Shown one piece after another: positions 16,739-24,890 of a DNA stretch of 64,000 nucleotides (position 1 is the stretch's first letter; each line of letters begins with the position of its first letter). Both the position numbers and the translations under genes were made by a program. Source of the stretch: an uncultured Eudoraea sp. (GTDB lineage: Bacteria > Bacteroidota > Bacteroidia > Flavobacteriales > Flavobacteriaceae); contig CAMYIE010000002.1 in assembly GCA_947258405.1 (NCBI GenBank), positions 167,963-231,962 of the forward strand, given 5' to 3'. The notes beneath the pieces are model-generated. The model made no database searches, was not told the origin of the DNA, and saw only the letters and a list, made by a program, of their open reading frames with translations.

Positions 16739-17389
16739 TTATTTTATCGATGCTTCACCAGCTTTGGAAATCATAGCCAGATTGAGCACTACAAACCAGC
16801 TGATAAAGGCTGCAAAAGTAATTTTCTGAATAATCGGAAGGGCTTTGATATAGGTTCCTGTTTCGTAGATATAATAGTTGATCAGAAAAATAATAAGACA
16901 AAGGATCCCGGTAATAAAAAGCCTGATGAGGCCTATGCGATATAATTCAACAAACAAGCTTAAAAATGCAAGAGTTCCCAATCCTCCGGCAATTCGAACT
17001 GTGATATCGTGCGTCCCTGTACTCAGAAAAAAAGTGGTCAGCAATGCCAACAAACCTGAGATCCACATCAATTTTTGGTTAGAATTCTTTTTTGGAAGAA
17101 ATCCGGGCAGATAATACCAAAGTAATATCAGGGCACTCACCAGGAAACCAAGGGCAATACGTGCAGGGAATCGTCCGTGGTTAAGTTCCCCATTAACTGC
17201 ATAGTAGTCGAGCAGATCGCAGAGATAATTATTCCAGAAACTAAAGCTTTCTGCTTCTGGATACATCCATGAACCCCCTGGATACATAAAGGCTGCTACG
17301 AGGTACAACAAAATAAACATCCCCATCCCGGCCAGCGGCAATACTAAAATAAACCGACCTGGCTTGGAGGGTTTGTACCCAAATATCAT
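16739..17389 (-). CDS. Polytopic membrane protein, DUF998-like
   Basis: A 216-residue protein with about six hydrophobic helices. The first loop is distinctive (YPGGSWMYPEAESFSFWNNYLCDLLDYYAVNG), resembling the conserved loop of DUF998-type Bacteroidota membrane proteins. No catalytic motif or known transporter signature. It is 27 bp after the SRPBCC gene on the same strand, so it is probably the last gene of the flavin reductase/M20/DUF1611/SRPBCC operon. Function unknown. Confidence 0.7.
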   Translation of the reverse strand: MIFGYKPSKPGRFILVLPLAGMGMFILLYLVAAFMYPGGSWMYPEAESFSFWNNYLCDLLDYYAVNGELNHGRFPARIALGFLVSALILLWYYLPGFLPKKNSNQKLMWISGLLALLTTFFLSTGTHDITVRIAGGLGTLAFLSLFVELYRIGLIRLFITGILCLIIFLINYYIYETGTYIKALPIIQKITFAAFISWFVVLNLAMISKAGEASIK

Positions 17390-17416
17390 AGAATGTTATT
17401 TTATACGGCTTCGGTC

Positions 17417-18160
17417 TTAATCCACCAGTAGACCAAATCTACCTTTGGAAAGTCTGTAGTTGTGCTCTGCTCTTCTTTTTATACCCAGGCACATTTTTCG
17501 ATCCATGGCAAAAACCACTGGTTCCCCAAGAGCGCCGAACATTAATCGATTTTTAAAGGTAGGTCTAAAATTAAGGCGGTTCCTCGAAATAAATCGGGAT
17601 TTATCCCGGTCTATAGGTTCGATGTACCAAAGCCAGCTAAGATGAAGAAAATTGCCGGGATAACCCTCAGCCGGATTATACGTGGTTTTCTTATCCAGAT
17701 CATCACAATTCTCTATTACCATTGCTTCCCCTTCCTCACATATCGCCAATGGATAGCCATTGTTGGGTCCGAAGGGAATTATATCTCCCTTTTTCGGATG
17801 TTGATATTGCTCCATTATTGTATCGGCATTATAAATACCCAATCCCATTAAATTTTCAAGGGCTTCATAACTGTAAAATCCACCCCTGTCCTTACCCATC
17901 TGTGCTACCCATGGCCATACGTATGCCGCGGGAGCATTGATCGCAACAGCGTGAGTGAATGCAGATTGAGGCTTTTTTATAATATGATCGCCCGGTAATT
18001 TGCGCTGTGCTTCCTCCCTGGTTAATCCCCAACGATCTCGTAAAGGTTTTAGAAACCAGCTGAGATAGCACGCTAAAATGACCAGTATGCCTTCTATACC
18101 CTCAAGTATCTGAAGAGGAGTAAAACGCCACTTTGTTTTTTTTCCTTGATTGTTTTCCAT
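17417..18160 (-). CDS. SRPBCC-superfamily protein with membrane anchor
   Basis: A 247-residue protein. An N-terminal hydrophobic helix (ILEGIEGILVILACYLSWFL, residues 18-37) precedes a helix-grip SRPBCC-like domain containing AINAPAAYVWPWVAQMGKDRGGFYSYEALENLMGLGIYNADTI, a combination seen in many uncharacterised bacterial SRPBCC proteins, followed by GDIIPFGP and ISRNRLNF. Such folds bind hydrophobic ligands; the ligand here is unknown. It follows DUF1611 after 56 bp on the same strand. Confidence 0.75.
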   Translation of the reverse strand: MENNQGKKTKWRFTPLQILEGIEGILVILACYLSWFLKPLRDRWGLTREEAQRKLPGDHIIKKPQSAFTHAVAINAPAAYVWPWVAQMGKDRGGFYSYEALENLMGLGIYNADTIMEQYQHPKKGDIIPFGPNNGYPLAICEEGEAMVIENCDDLDKKTTYNPAEGYPGNFLHLSWLWYIEPIDRDKSRFISRNRLNFRPTFKNRLMFGALGEPVVFAMDRKMCLGIKRRAEHNYRLSKGRFGLLVD

Positions 18161-18216
18161 AGTAGATACTTTGTTGTTATTCTGAAAAGTTTTGCTCTTA
18201 CCCTGATGTCTATCGA

Positions 18217-19260
18217 CTAATTCATAGTAACCTTCTTATCGCTTAGCGGTAAGGATGTTTTGGCCGATATTATTTCCTTGAGTTCGCTGGAAGTGTTTGA
18301 ATCGATCACATTCAATGCTTTTACCTTGCATAATCGCTCTACCATTTGAATTCCGGCAAGTGTATTGGACGTAATTCCCGTAACGATATCGGGACTCAAA
18401 TTATAAGCCTTCATAAGGCCGTAAACAGCATATGGGTCGGAGGCACAAAGTATGATGCATTTAATCTGATCCTGTATGGCTTCGATGGCCAGATCCCCGT
18501 TATAGGGCTCCAGGGGGGAGGCTCCAATTTCAACAACGGCGACATCGGCCCTTACGCCAGCTATTTTGTTCATCAAGTGCCTCAGTTTAGATCGGTATCG
18601 TTCTCTCGGACAAATTGAGGAAGGTAAACCAACATCCACAAAATCAAATACGGCATCTGCTCCCACATCTTTTATGGCCAATATATCCTTATATCTTCCT
18701 GCACCCGATAATTTTGCGCCCACTACCTTATAACCTGCCATTTTGAACAGGTTAGTAACAATTCGCGCGGCAGTAGTTTTCCCCGCAGACATTGAGGTTC
18801 CCACCAGCAGTACTACCGGTGTGGTAAAAGGAAGTTCCGGGCTTTCTTCAACAAAATGATCCATATTGAGTTTTTGCCCGGCACGAAACAAATGACCTTT
18901 ATATACCACCTCCATCATATTTGGGATGAAAACCGATTTCGAAGTCAGTTTTCCCATCAATCCGGCGGCAGTAAGAACATTCATTTTAAGGTCTTCCCCT
19001 ACTCTTTTCCAGGTTCCGGTGGCTTCGAGGGTAGCGAAGCGTTCTCCGAGGGCACCGATGATCCACTCACCACCGATTACCCCTCGCATTCTTCCGCTGG
19101 GCAGTTCAAGACTTAGAATGTTACTTCCAGGATCGATAATCTTACTTACTATATAGTCGCCCAAACCCCATTGGGATCGATCGATCTGTTTAATGGTAAA
19201 GCTTCCGTCTTTCAGATCAGAGATCCGCGTAAGCGATGTATATATATACTTGTTTTTCAT
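18217..19260 (-). CDS. DUF1611 P-loop protein (D-glutamate N-acetyltransferase DgcN-like)
   Basis: A 347-residue cytoplasmic protein with the two DUF1611 parts: an N-terminal beta-rich domain (residues 1-130) and a C-terminal P-loop domain with VGTSMSAGKTTAA near 155, GAKLSGAGRYKD near 185 and VVEIGASPLEPYNGD near 255. The family includes DgcN, reported to acetylate D-glutamate in a pathway where an enolase-superfamily racemase (DgcA) and a deacetylase then give L-glutamate. No DgcA homologue is present here, so the reaction in this organism is a hypothesis. It overlaps the preceding M20 peptidase gene by 4 nt (ATGA), so the two are translationally coupled. Confidence 0.85.
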   Translation of the reverse strand: MKNKYIYTSLTRISDLKDGSFTIKQIDRSQWGLGDYIVSKIIDPGSNILSLELPSGRMRGVIGGEWIIGALGERFATLEATGTWKRVGEDLKMNVLTAAGLMGKLTSKSVFIPNMMEVVYKGHLFRAGQKLNMDHFVEESPELPFTTPVVLLVGTSMSAGKTTAARIVTNLFKMAGYKVVGAKLSGAGRYKDILAIKDVGADAVFDFVDVGLPSSICPRERYRSKLRHLMNKIAGVRADVAVVEIGASPLEPYNGDLAIEAIQDQIKCIILCASDPYAVYGLMKAYNLSPDIVTGITSNTLAGIQMVERLCKVKALNVIDSNTSSELKEIISAKTSLPLSDKKVTMN

Positions 19261-20438
19261 TTTACAACTTCCTTTTCACTAATCAATTCATCGGCCATAA
19301 GCAAAACACTAAGCAAGGCTGTTCTTTCCAGTAATTGATCGGTGAGGATATGTTCGTGTAGCGCGTGTGCACCATCTCCCGTGGTGCCCAGTCCATCTAG
19401 TGTTGCGGTATATAAACTGGTTGTGTTTCCATCGGAACCACCACCGGCAGATGCCTCATCGAGCTCCATACCTAAAAGTCCGGCTTGTTCTTGTGCGGCT
19501 TTCCATAGTGCCCTGTTCCTGGCTGTTCGTTCCATCGGTGGCCTCCCTATTCCACCTTCGATCAGAACCTGTACTTCAGGAGCACTGGGTTTCAGTCCCA
19601 GAATCTGTTTTGTAATCCGCTTACCGTCTGCTTCAGAAGCTACGCGCACATCTATCACCGCGCTGCTCTGTGGTGCTACAACATTGGGTGATACACCACC
19701 TTGTATCATCCCTACATTGACCGTAATTCCCCTTACGGGATCATTCATGGCATAGAGTTGTTGTACAATCCTGGAGAGTTCTACAATGGCATTTATTCCA
19801 CTATCAGGGTCGAGTCCGGCATGTGCGGCCTTACCCACAACGGTTATTGTGAATCTGCCTATCCCCTTACGCGCTGTTTTTAGTTTGCCTTTCGGCCCCA
19901 AAGGAGGTTCCAGAACATAAGCCCTGTTTGATATTCGAGCTAATCTTTCGATCATATGATGAGATTCAGCGCTCCCTATTTCCTCATCGGAGTTGATCAG
20001 CAATATTGGGGTGAGGGGTAGATTAAATTGTAATTGGTGTAGCGATTTGAGTGCAAAGAGCATCTGTACAAGACCCGCTTTCATATCGAAAACTCCTGGT
20101 CCGGTCATTTTCCCATTATGCTTCGCTATTGGCATTTTTTCGAGCGTGTCTATCGCCCAAACCGTATCGCAGTGTCCAAGTAGGAATTGCTTCTTTTTTT
20201 TCTTATCCCGATTAACAGGTCTGGCATAGAGGAAGCCTCCGGTAGACTTACCCGAAAAACGGAAGGTATAATAGTTGAGTTGATTAAATTGATCTTTCAA
20301 TACTTTGAACAGGGCATCCTGAGACGCCTTATTATTTGAAGGAGATTCGAGCGCTACCAGTTGTATCAGCAGATCTTCCATGGATGATTGCTGTTCTTTT
20401 AGAAATGCGAATATGTACTGTGCCTGTGAAGCGTTCAT
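19257..20438 (-). CDS. M20-family metallopeptidase, carboxypeptidase G2-like
   Basis: A 393-residue zinc hydrolase of the M20/ArgE/CPG2 group. The metal ligands are visible: LGHCDTVW near 85 (His, Asp), GPGVFDMKAGLVQM near 112 (bridging Asp), NSDEEIGS near 147 (catalytic Glu, ligand Glu), Glu in VLEPP near 170, and GAHALHE near 365 (His). CPG2-type enzymes remove C-terminal glutamate from amide-linked substrates; M20 members also include N-acetyl amino-acid deacetylases. Coupling to a DgcN-like gene makes an N-acyl-glutamate substrate plausible. The ATG at 20438 is 4 nt past the flavin-reductase stop; a longer frame to 20555 is rejected. Confidence 0.88.
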   Translation of the reverse strand: MNASQAQYIFAFLKEQQSSMEDLLIQLVALESPSNNKASQDALFKVLKDQFNQLNYYTFRFSGKSTGGFLYARPVNRDKKKKKQFLLGHCDTVWAIDTLEKMPIAKHNGKMTGPGVFDMKAGLVQMLFALKSLHQLQFNLPLTPILLINSDEEIGSAESHHMIERLARISNRAYVLEPPLGPKGKLKTARKGIGRFTITVVGKAAHAGLDPDSGINAIVELSRIVQQLYAMNDPVRGITVNVGMIQGGVSPNVVAPQSSAVIDVRVASEADGKRITKQILGLKPSAPEVQVLIEGGIGRPPMERTARNRALWKAAQEQAGLLGMELDEASAGGGSDGNTTSLYTATLDGLGTTGDGAHALHEHILTDQLLERTALLSVLLMADELISEKEVVK

Positions 20439-20442
20439 CTTT

Positions 20443-21054
20443 TTATCTTTGAAAGTCCTTCGGAAAAGGGAAATTATAGGTCTCGCTGATCTTTGCAAAA
20501 CGACCATGAGCGATATATGCCAGCAAGGGGTTCTCCCTGATTTGTTGATTTTCATCCCGATCAGAGCTTTTCAGATAGTCCTCATGAACCAATACCTGAC
20601 GCACATGTCCTGTGATGAGGCTATAATCGTCGAATCCATCGATGATTTTAAAGAGTTCACATTCGAGATAGAGATAGGCGCCATCGATCATCAGAACATC
20701 TATCGATGAGGCTCTAACGGTTGGCAAGGCTGCTACCACAGTCTTTGATTTTGATTCCGACTCCTTTCTTGGTGAGGCACTCAATGAAATACTCACTAAT
20801 TGTTCGGGTGTGGGAAAGCTTACACTAAAAACTCCGGTACTCTTTATATTTTCATATGTACAGTGCCGGGGGGTACATACAAAACCGAAATAATTCCCAA
20901 ATCCTATAGGGGTAGCCATATGTTTGGGAGCCAAATCGTCTTCGACACTGCCTTTAGAGCCGATTACCACCAGTGGGGCTACGGTAAATACCCTGTCCCA
21001 AATCGGGATATGGGGATCAAGTGTAATCAGGTGTTTAGGTGTATCGATTTCCAT
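20443..21054 (-). CDS. Flavin reductase-like FMN-binding split-barrel protein
   Basis: A 203-residue flavoprotein of the flavin reductase domain family: ATPIGFGNYFGFVCTPRHCTYENIKSTGVFSVSFPTPE (residues 48-85) is the flavin-binding region, and LECELFKIIDGFDDYSLITGHVRQVLV near 135 is the usual C-terminal barrel strand. Members reduce FMN or oxidise flavin-linked substrates; the partner is unknown. First gene of a five-gene operon (flavin reductase, M20, DUF1611, SRPBCC, membrane protein) read from a CRP/FNR-type promoter with a leader of about 18 nt. Confidence 0.87.
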   Translation of the reverse strand: MEIDTPKHLITLDPHIPIWDRVFTVAPLVVIGSKGSVEDDLAPKHMATPIGFGNYFGFVCTPRHCTYENIKSTGVFSVSFPTPEQLVSISLSASPRKESESKSKTVVAALPTVRASSIDVLMIDGAYLYLECELFKIIDGFDDYSLITGHVRQVLVHEDYLKSSDRDENQQIRENPLLAYIAHGRFAKISETYNFPFPKDFQR

Positions 21055-21077
21055 TTTCAGGCATTTTGGGTCATGAA

Positions 21078-21121
21078 TAAAAATACGAACGGCCCAAAGG
21101 AATTGGAATGACGCTGATCAG
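21078..21121 (-). promoter_or_regulatory. CRP/FNR-type operator plus -7, flavin reductase operon
   Basis: Dyad ATGAC-GCTG-ATCAG (21108-21121); minus-strand -7 TATTTTTA (21085 to 21078, 5 of 6) at the standard spacing, 24 nt before the start codon at 21054. Confidence 0.75.
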
Positions 21122-21175
21122 TTTGAAGAAGTACATAGATGCTGTAAATAAAGAGGAGGTATAGCCCATAAAAGA

Positions 21176-21201
21176 AAACAGGAGACCAAAGCCTCCTGTT
21201 T
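21176..21201 (-). other. Hairpin, weak minus-strand terminator candidate
   Basis: A perfect 9-bp stem (AAACAGGAG/CTCCTGTTT, 8-nt loop). Read on the minus strand it is followed by the moderately T-rich TCTTTTA. It lies between the candidate small RNA and the flavin reductase promoter, so it may stop residual read-through. No gene is visible between 21202 and 21334; a second GCGCAG/CTGCGC dyad around 21265-21295 is of unknown use. Confidence 0.4.
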
Positions 21202-21334
21202 CCAGTTAGAAGAAATCTCTTAATCCATTTATCAATTCACTTAAAAAAGAAACGAAATTTTCAAGGCTAAGCGCAGTGATTTCTTCTTACCGCTGCGCGT
21301 TCTCTCACGACTAATACGAAGCGGTCATTACCTT

Positions 21335-21369
21335 AAAAAAGGGACCGGAACAGTAGCTGCTCCGGTCCC
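21335..21369 (-). terminator. Strong intrinsic terminator of the candidate small RNA
   Basis: Arms GGGACCGGA/TCCGGTCCC (9 bp, extended by CAG/CTG after one mismatch) closed by a short loop; on the minus strand followed by TTTTTT (21340-21335). No T-tract on the plus side, so it acts on minus-strand transcription. Confidence 0.87.
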
Positions 21370-21555
21370 AAGATTATGCTAATTCTACCTAATGGCCTCG
21401 TAATACAACTTCTCATATCCAGCCGATTGCTAAGCCAGATCATCTTCTATCACCGATGTCATTCTGCATGATTAGCATCCTCTTGTAATTGTGGGTAATA
21501 GATCACCCCCATCTAATTCTCCCACACTATATTTTCAAAGAGCTATTTTGAGAAT
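21335..21555 (-). ncRNA. Candidate small RNA under the CRP/FNR-type promoter
   Basis: The minus strand here has a perfect -7 element (TATTTTTG, 21568 to 21561) 29.5 bp from a perfect operator dyad, and ends about 220 nt later in a strong intrinsic terminator (21341-21369, then six T). No normal gene is present. The only ORFs are short: 17 codons from the ATG at 21512 (MGVIYYPQLQEDANHAE), overlapping by ATGA a second one (MTSVIEDDLA). It may therefore be a regulatory RNA or a small-peptide transcript. Boundaries are predicted from promoter and terminator; there is no homology support. Confidence 0.5.
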
Positions 21556-21560
21556 ATGGC

Positions 21561-21604
21561 CAAAAATACAATCGACATAGATCGTAAAAAATGATTTAAA
21601 TCAT
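21561..21604 (-). promoter_or_regulatory. CRP/FNR-type operator plus -7, candidate small RNA
   Basis: Perfect dyad ATGAT-TTAA-ATCAT (21591-21604) and a perfect minus-strand -7 TATTTTTG. The plus-strand side toward the site-2 protease has only TCCTTTTG at 21623-21630, four bases off the standard spacing, so the minus-strand reading fits better. The dyad may still affect the divergent protease gene. Confidence 0.75.
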
Positions 21605-21806
21605 GTTGCATAAAAAAATGTATCCTTTTGCGCCGCCCTTTTTACAGATCTTAAACAGAAAGGTAGTATAAAGTCTAAGACTTTTCGATCATCATCTTTT
21701 TTATGTATCTTATATTTCTGTATAAAAAGAAGGAAGCACTGCCCTGAAACCGTGGTTAAGACCTTAAAATTTGCTTAACCGCCGAGATCAAGTCAAAAAA
21801 AACATA

Positions 21807-22913
21807 ATGAAAGGAACCCTAAAACTTGGAAAAATTGCAGGCATTAAAATCGAAGTTCACTGGACTTTTAGCCTACTACTTATATGGGTAGTTTTCCTCG
21901 ATATACAAAGAGGTGGAAACCTCAGCAGTTCTCTCTTGAATGTAGTGTTCATTCTACTGTTATTTGTTTGCGTGGTTTTGCACGAACTGGGCCATGCACT
22001 CACGGCAAAAAGGTTTAAGATCAATACCAAAGGCATCACCCTCCTGCCTATTGGGGGCGTGGCATCTTTGGAAAAAATGCCTGAAAAACCGGGACAGGAA
22101 TTGCTGGTTGCACTGGCTGGTCCGGCGGTAAATGTTCTCATTGCTTTAGTTTTACTTTTGTTGGCACCATGGCAAGAATATATCAACATGGATGCGGAAA
22201 ATCTCGAACAACTCCTTACTTCTCCAAGTGTAAGTACGCTGTTATTTTACCTGCTTGTCGCAAATATCATGCTTGTGGCCTTTAATATGATACCTGCTTT
22301 TCCCATGGATGGAGGCCGGGTATTAAGAGCGTTATTATCCTATGGTATGGAGCGAACTAAAGCCACCCAAATAGCCGCGTCCCTCGGTCAGCTGATGGCG
22401 GTTGTATTCTTTGTCATGGGCCTATTATACAATCCCTTCCTCGTATTGATCGCCCTATTCATATTCATTGGCGCCTATGGGGAAAATAAAATGGTAAAAC
22501 AGTCTTCGCTAGTGGCGGGTCATCTGGTACGCGAAGCAACCCTGACCAATATCACCATATTGAATCCTGCTACTACACTGTCTGAAATCATTGACATCCT
22601 GATCGCAGGGACCGAGAAAGATTTTATAGTAATGGATGGCGACGAGATTAAAGGACTTTTATTCCACAGGGTCATTCTTCAAAATGCGAAAAACACCGAC
22701 CTCACGGCAGGAGAGCTGATGCAAATCAAATTTTTGGCCCTCCGTGATACAGGTCCATTGAAGGGTTTTTTTGATTTGCTGACGAGTCAGAAAAATCCCT
22801 TCTTCCCTGTTATAGATCAGGATAACAAGGTTGTTGGTGCTATAGACATGAGCAACGTAAGTGAATTCCTGGTGCTTAAAGCTGAGGGCGGCTCTGGCCA
22901 GGTCCGTGCCTGA
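21807..22913 (+). CDS. Site-2 protease (M50) with CBS domains, Rip3-like
   Basis: A 368-residue intramembrane zinc protease. Hydrophobic helices begin at about residues 12 and 48; the active site VVLHELGHALTAKRF (HExxH) is near 65, and the third ligand is in NMIPAFPMDGGRVLRALL (DG motif) near 165. The C-terminal 130 residues form a CBS-pair-like domain (LTNITILNPATTLSEIIDILIAG...FIVMDGDEIKGLLFHR). M50/CBS fusions are typified by mycobacterial Rip3. The first frame opens at a TTG (21771); the ATG at 21807 gives the usual MKGTLKLGKIAGI start. Followed after 18 bp by the baeRF gene, probably one transcript. Confidence 0.92.
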   Translation: MKGTLKLGKIAGIKIEVHWTFSLLLIWVVFLDIQRGGNLSSSLLNVVFILLLFVCVVLHELGHALTAKRFKINTKGITLLPIGGVASLEKMPEKPGQELLVALAGPAVNVLIALVLLLLAPWQEYINMDAENLEQLLTSPSVSTLLFYLLVANIMLVAFNMIPAFPMDGGRVLRALLSYGMERTKATQIAASLGQLMAVVFFVMGLLYNPFLVLIALFIFIGAYGENKMVKQSSLVAGHLVREATLTNITILNPATTLSEIIDILIAGTEKDFIVMDGDEIKGLLFHRVILQNAKNTDLTAGELMQIKFLALRDTGPLKGFFDLLTSQKNPFFPVIDQDNKVVGAIDMSNVSEFLVLKAEGGSGQVRA

Positions 22914-22931
22914 TCGCGGTCATTGGCTAAC

Positions 22932-24137
22932 ATGGGCAGTTTTGATACCTTGAACAAAACTCGAATTATGATTACGTCAGAACTTCCTTTACCCTATAAA
23001 CGATTTGAAGAACTGGCCAGGTTTCAGGAACCATATTGCGTTTCAATATACCTGCCAATGTATAAAACCGGCAAGGAACAAAATCAGGGTCTCGGACCGG
23101 CACAGCTTCGATCGGCCTTAGAACAGGCAGAGCGACACCTAAATTCCCTGGGGATGCCTGCCATGGAGGTGGAGGCCTATGTTAGCCCTGTGAAGGACCT
23201 TATCGCAGACCTTGGTTTTTGGAGATATCCCTCCGAAGGACTGGCAATCTTCCTGGACCGCCATAACGGACTATCACTTAATAAACTTCCATTGGGATTT
23301 AGTCCCCTGGTCTATGTAGCAGACCATTTCTATATCGTTCCATTATTGCCTTTGTTTGAATTTGACAATAGGATTTTCCTGCTTCAATTGAGCCAGGATT
23401 ATGTAAAGCTCTTTCAGGGGGATCCATATCAAATGGAAGAAGTTCATATCAGTGATATGATTCCAGGTCAACTGGAAGAAACGGTAGGTTTTGATTATAA
23501 GCAAAAAATGCTGCAATTCAGAACGGGACATGCCACTCACGGAGCCGGGTCTTTCCACGGTCACGGCGAGGGCAAAGATGATGACCGCAAAGAGGTTCTA
23601 TCATTCCTGAGAAAAATCGAAAAAAGCATCAAAAAGACACTTCAGGCCGAAAATATTCCGCTTGTTTTAGGATGTGTAGATGAATTATATCCGCTATATA
23701 AACAGGTTAACACCTATTCGCAGCTGTATCCCGAACATATAAGTGGGGATCCTGAGACAAAGGATAAAAATCAGTGGGCCATAGAGATCCGGAACCTGAT
23801 CCTTAACAAGAACAAGGCTTCAAAAAAAGCGTATTGCGATGAATATGACGAATTCATCCATACCTCCAAAACTTCGCACCAGATCTCGGAAATTATTCCG
23901 GCTGCTGTCAGCGGAAAGATTGAACTTCTATTCTTGAAGAAAGGCGCTATGGTTTACGGAACCTTTAATATAAAAAACAATTGCGTTATCCTCGATTCGG
24001 AAAAAACCCCAAAAAATCGTTGCCTTGTCAACTTTGCCGCGGTGAATACCATATTACAGGGTGGCAATATATACAGTATGGAAAACGAGATGATGCCGGA
24101 AGAAAATAGGCCTCTGAACGCTTTATACCGTTATTGA
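22932..24137 (+). CDS. Bacterial archaeo-eukaryotic release-factor-like protein (baeRF family)
   Basis: A 401-residue cytoplasmic protein resembling the baeRF group (eRF1/Pelota-like domain 2 and 3 folds). Visible are the N-terminal CVSIYLPMYKTGKEQNQ...RSALEQAERHL, the middle-domain LAIFLDRHNGLSLNKLPLGFSPLVYVADHFYIVPLLPLF, a His/Gly-rich loop (ATHGAGSFHGHGEGKDDD near 200) in place of a GGQ motif, and a C-terminal eRF1-3-like part. Mycobacterial Rv2629 is a related DosR-controlled protein. A role in handling stalled or hibernating ribosomes is inference. The start could also be the ATG at 22968. Confidence 0.75.
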   Translation: MGSFDTLNKTRIMITSELPLPYKRFEELARFQEPYCVSIYLPMYKTGKEQNQGLGPAQLRSALEQAERHLNSLGMPAMEVEAYVSPVKDLIADLGFWRYPSEGLAIFLDRHNGLSLNKLPLGFSPLVYVADHFYIVPLLPLFEFDNRIFLLQLSQDYVKLFQGDPYQMEEVHISDMIPGQLEETVGFDYKQKMLQFRTGHATHGAGSFHGHGEGKDDDRKEVLSFLRKIEKSIKKTLQAENIPLVLGCVDELYPLYKQVNTYSQLYPEHISGDPETKDKNQWAIEIRNLILNKNKASKKAYCDEYDEFIHTSKTSHQISEIIPAAVSGKIELLFLKKGAMVYGTFNIKNNCVILDSEKTPKNRCLVNFAAVNTILQGGNIYSMENEMMPEENRPLNALYRY

Positions 24138-24169
24138 GACAACCCAACACCGTAGTTATAACGATATTA

Positions 24170-24811
24170 TTAAGAGTTGCCGGGCCATTCGTTGTGGTAG
24201 CGATCCATTATTGAAATGGCCTCATCATCGCTTACCTGACTGAAGTATCTATAAAATTGACCTACAGCCTGAAAGTTAGGGGGAGTAGCCAGGCATACTA
24301 CCTCATCGACCAGAGGTGATTCTTTGAATTTCTGCACAGCCGAAATAGGTGCCACCGGGATAGCAACTACAAGTTTCGCCGGATGCTGCGTCTGGGCTAA
24401 CTCTGCAGTTGCCATTACAGTATTACCTGTGGCTATCCCATCGTCGATGATGATCACGGTTTTTCCCTCTATGCTCTCTGGAGCATGGGTCCTGTAATAC
24501 TGATCGTGTCGTTTTTTCAGGATCCCCCGAATACGATCTGTCTCAAGCTCAATATATTTTTTTGAAATATCAGCAGTTTCACTCACTACCAAATTCTTCA
24601 GGCTAACAGCACCTATGGCATATTCCTTATTGACCGGATGGCCCAATTTTTTGACAAGTGCGACTTCGAGTGGTGCCCCGAGTGATTTGGCGACCTTTTC
24701 CGCTACAGGCAAACCACCTCTGGGTATGGCTACTACTACCACATCCTGATCTTCATACTTGCTGAGTTCTTTACTCAGCCGTATTCCCGCATCGGTCCTG
24801 TCGATAAACAT
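24170..24811 (-). CDS. Phosphoribosyltransferase-fold protein
   Basis: A 213-residue type I PRTase-fold protein. It has IPRGGLPVAEKVAKSLGAPLEVALVKKLGHPVNKEYAIGAV (residues 30-70) and the PRPP loop VIIIDDGIATGNTVMA near 125. This form (RxDAGxxLA-like N-terminus FIDRTDAGIRLSKEL) is the one widely paired with stress genes and also fused in the mycobacterial DosR gene Rv0571c. The substrate is unknown. Transcribed after the fourth USP gene (79 bp gap), converging on baeRF. Confidence 0.88.
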   Translation of the reverse strand: MFIDRTDAGIRLSKELSKYEDQDVVVVAIPRGGLPVAEKVAKSLGAPLEVALVKKLGHPVNKEYAIGAVSLKNLVVSETADISKKYIELETDRIRGILKKRHDQYYRTHAPESIEGKTVIIIDDGIATGNTVMATAELAQTQHPAKLVVAIPVAPISAVQKFKESPLVDEVVCLATPPNFQAVGQFYRYFSQVSDDEAISIMDRYHNEWPGNS

Positions 24812-24890
24812 TATTTAGATTTAATAATAAAGCCTGAAGTCTAAACAGGTCATTTAGTTTTCTGAAGAAGTTAAATCCGAGTGATTTCAA

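Noticed and set aside
21388..21468. Recoded small protein: the second micro-ORF continues in frame past a TAG for about 14 more codons
   Set aside because: There is no sign of amber recoding in this lineage; the continuation is short and may be chance.
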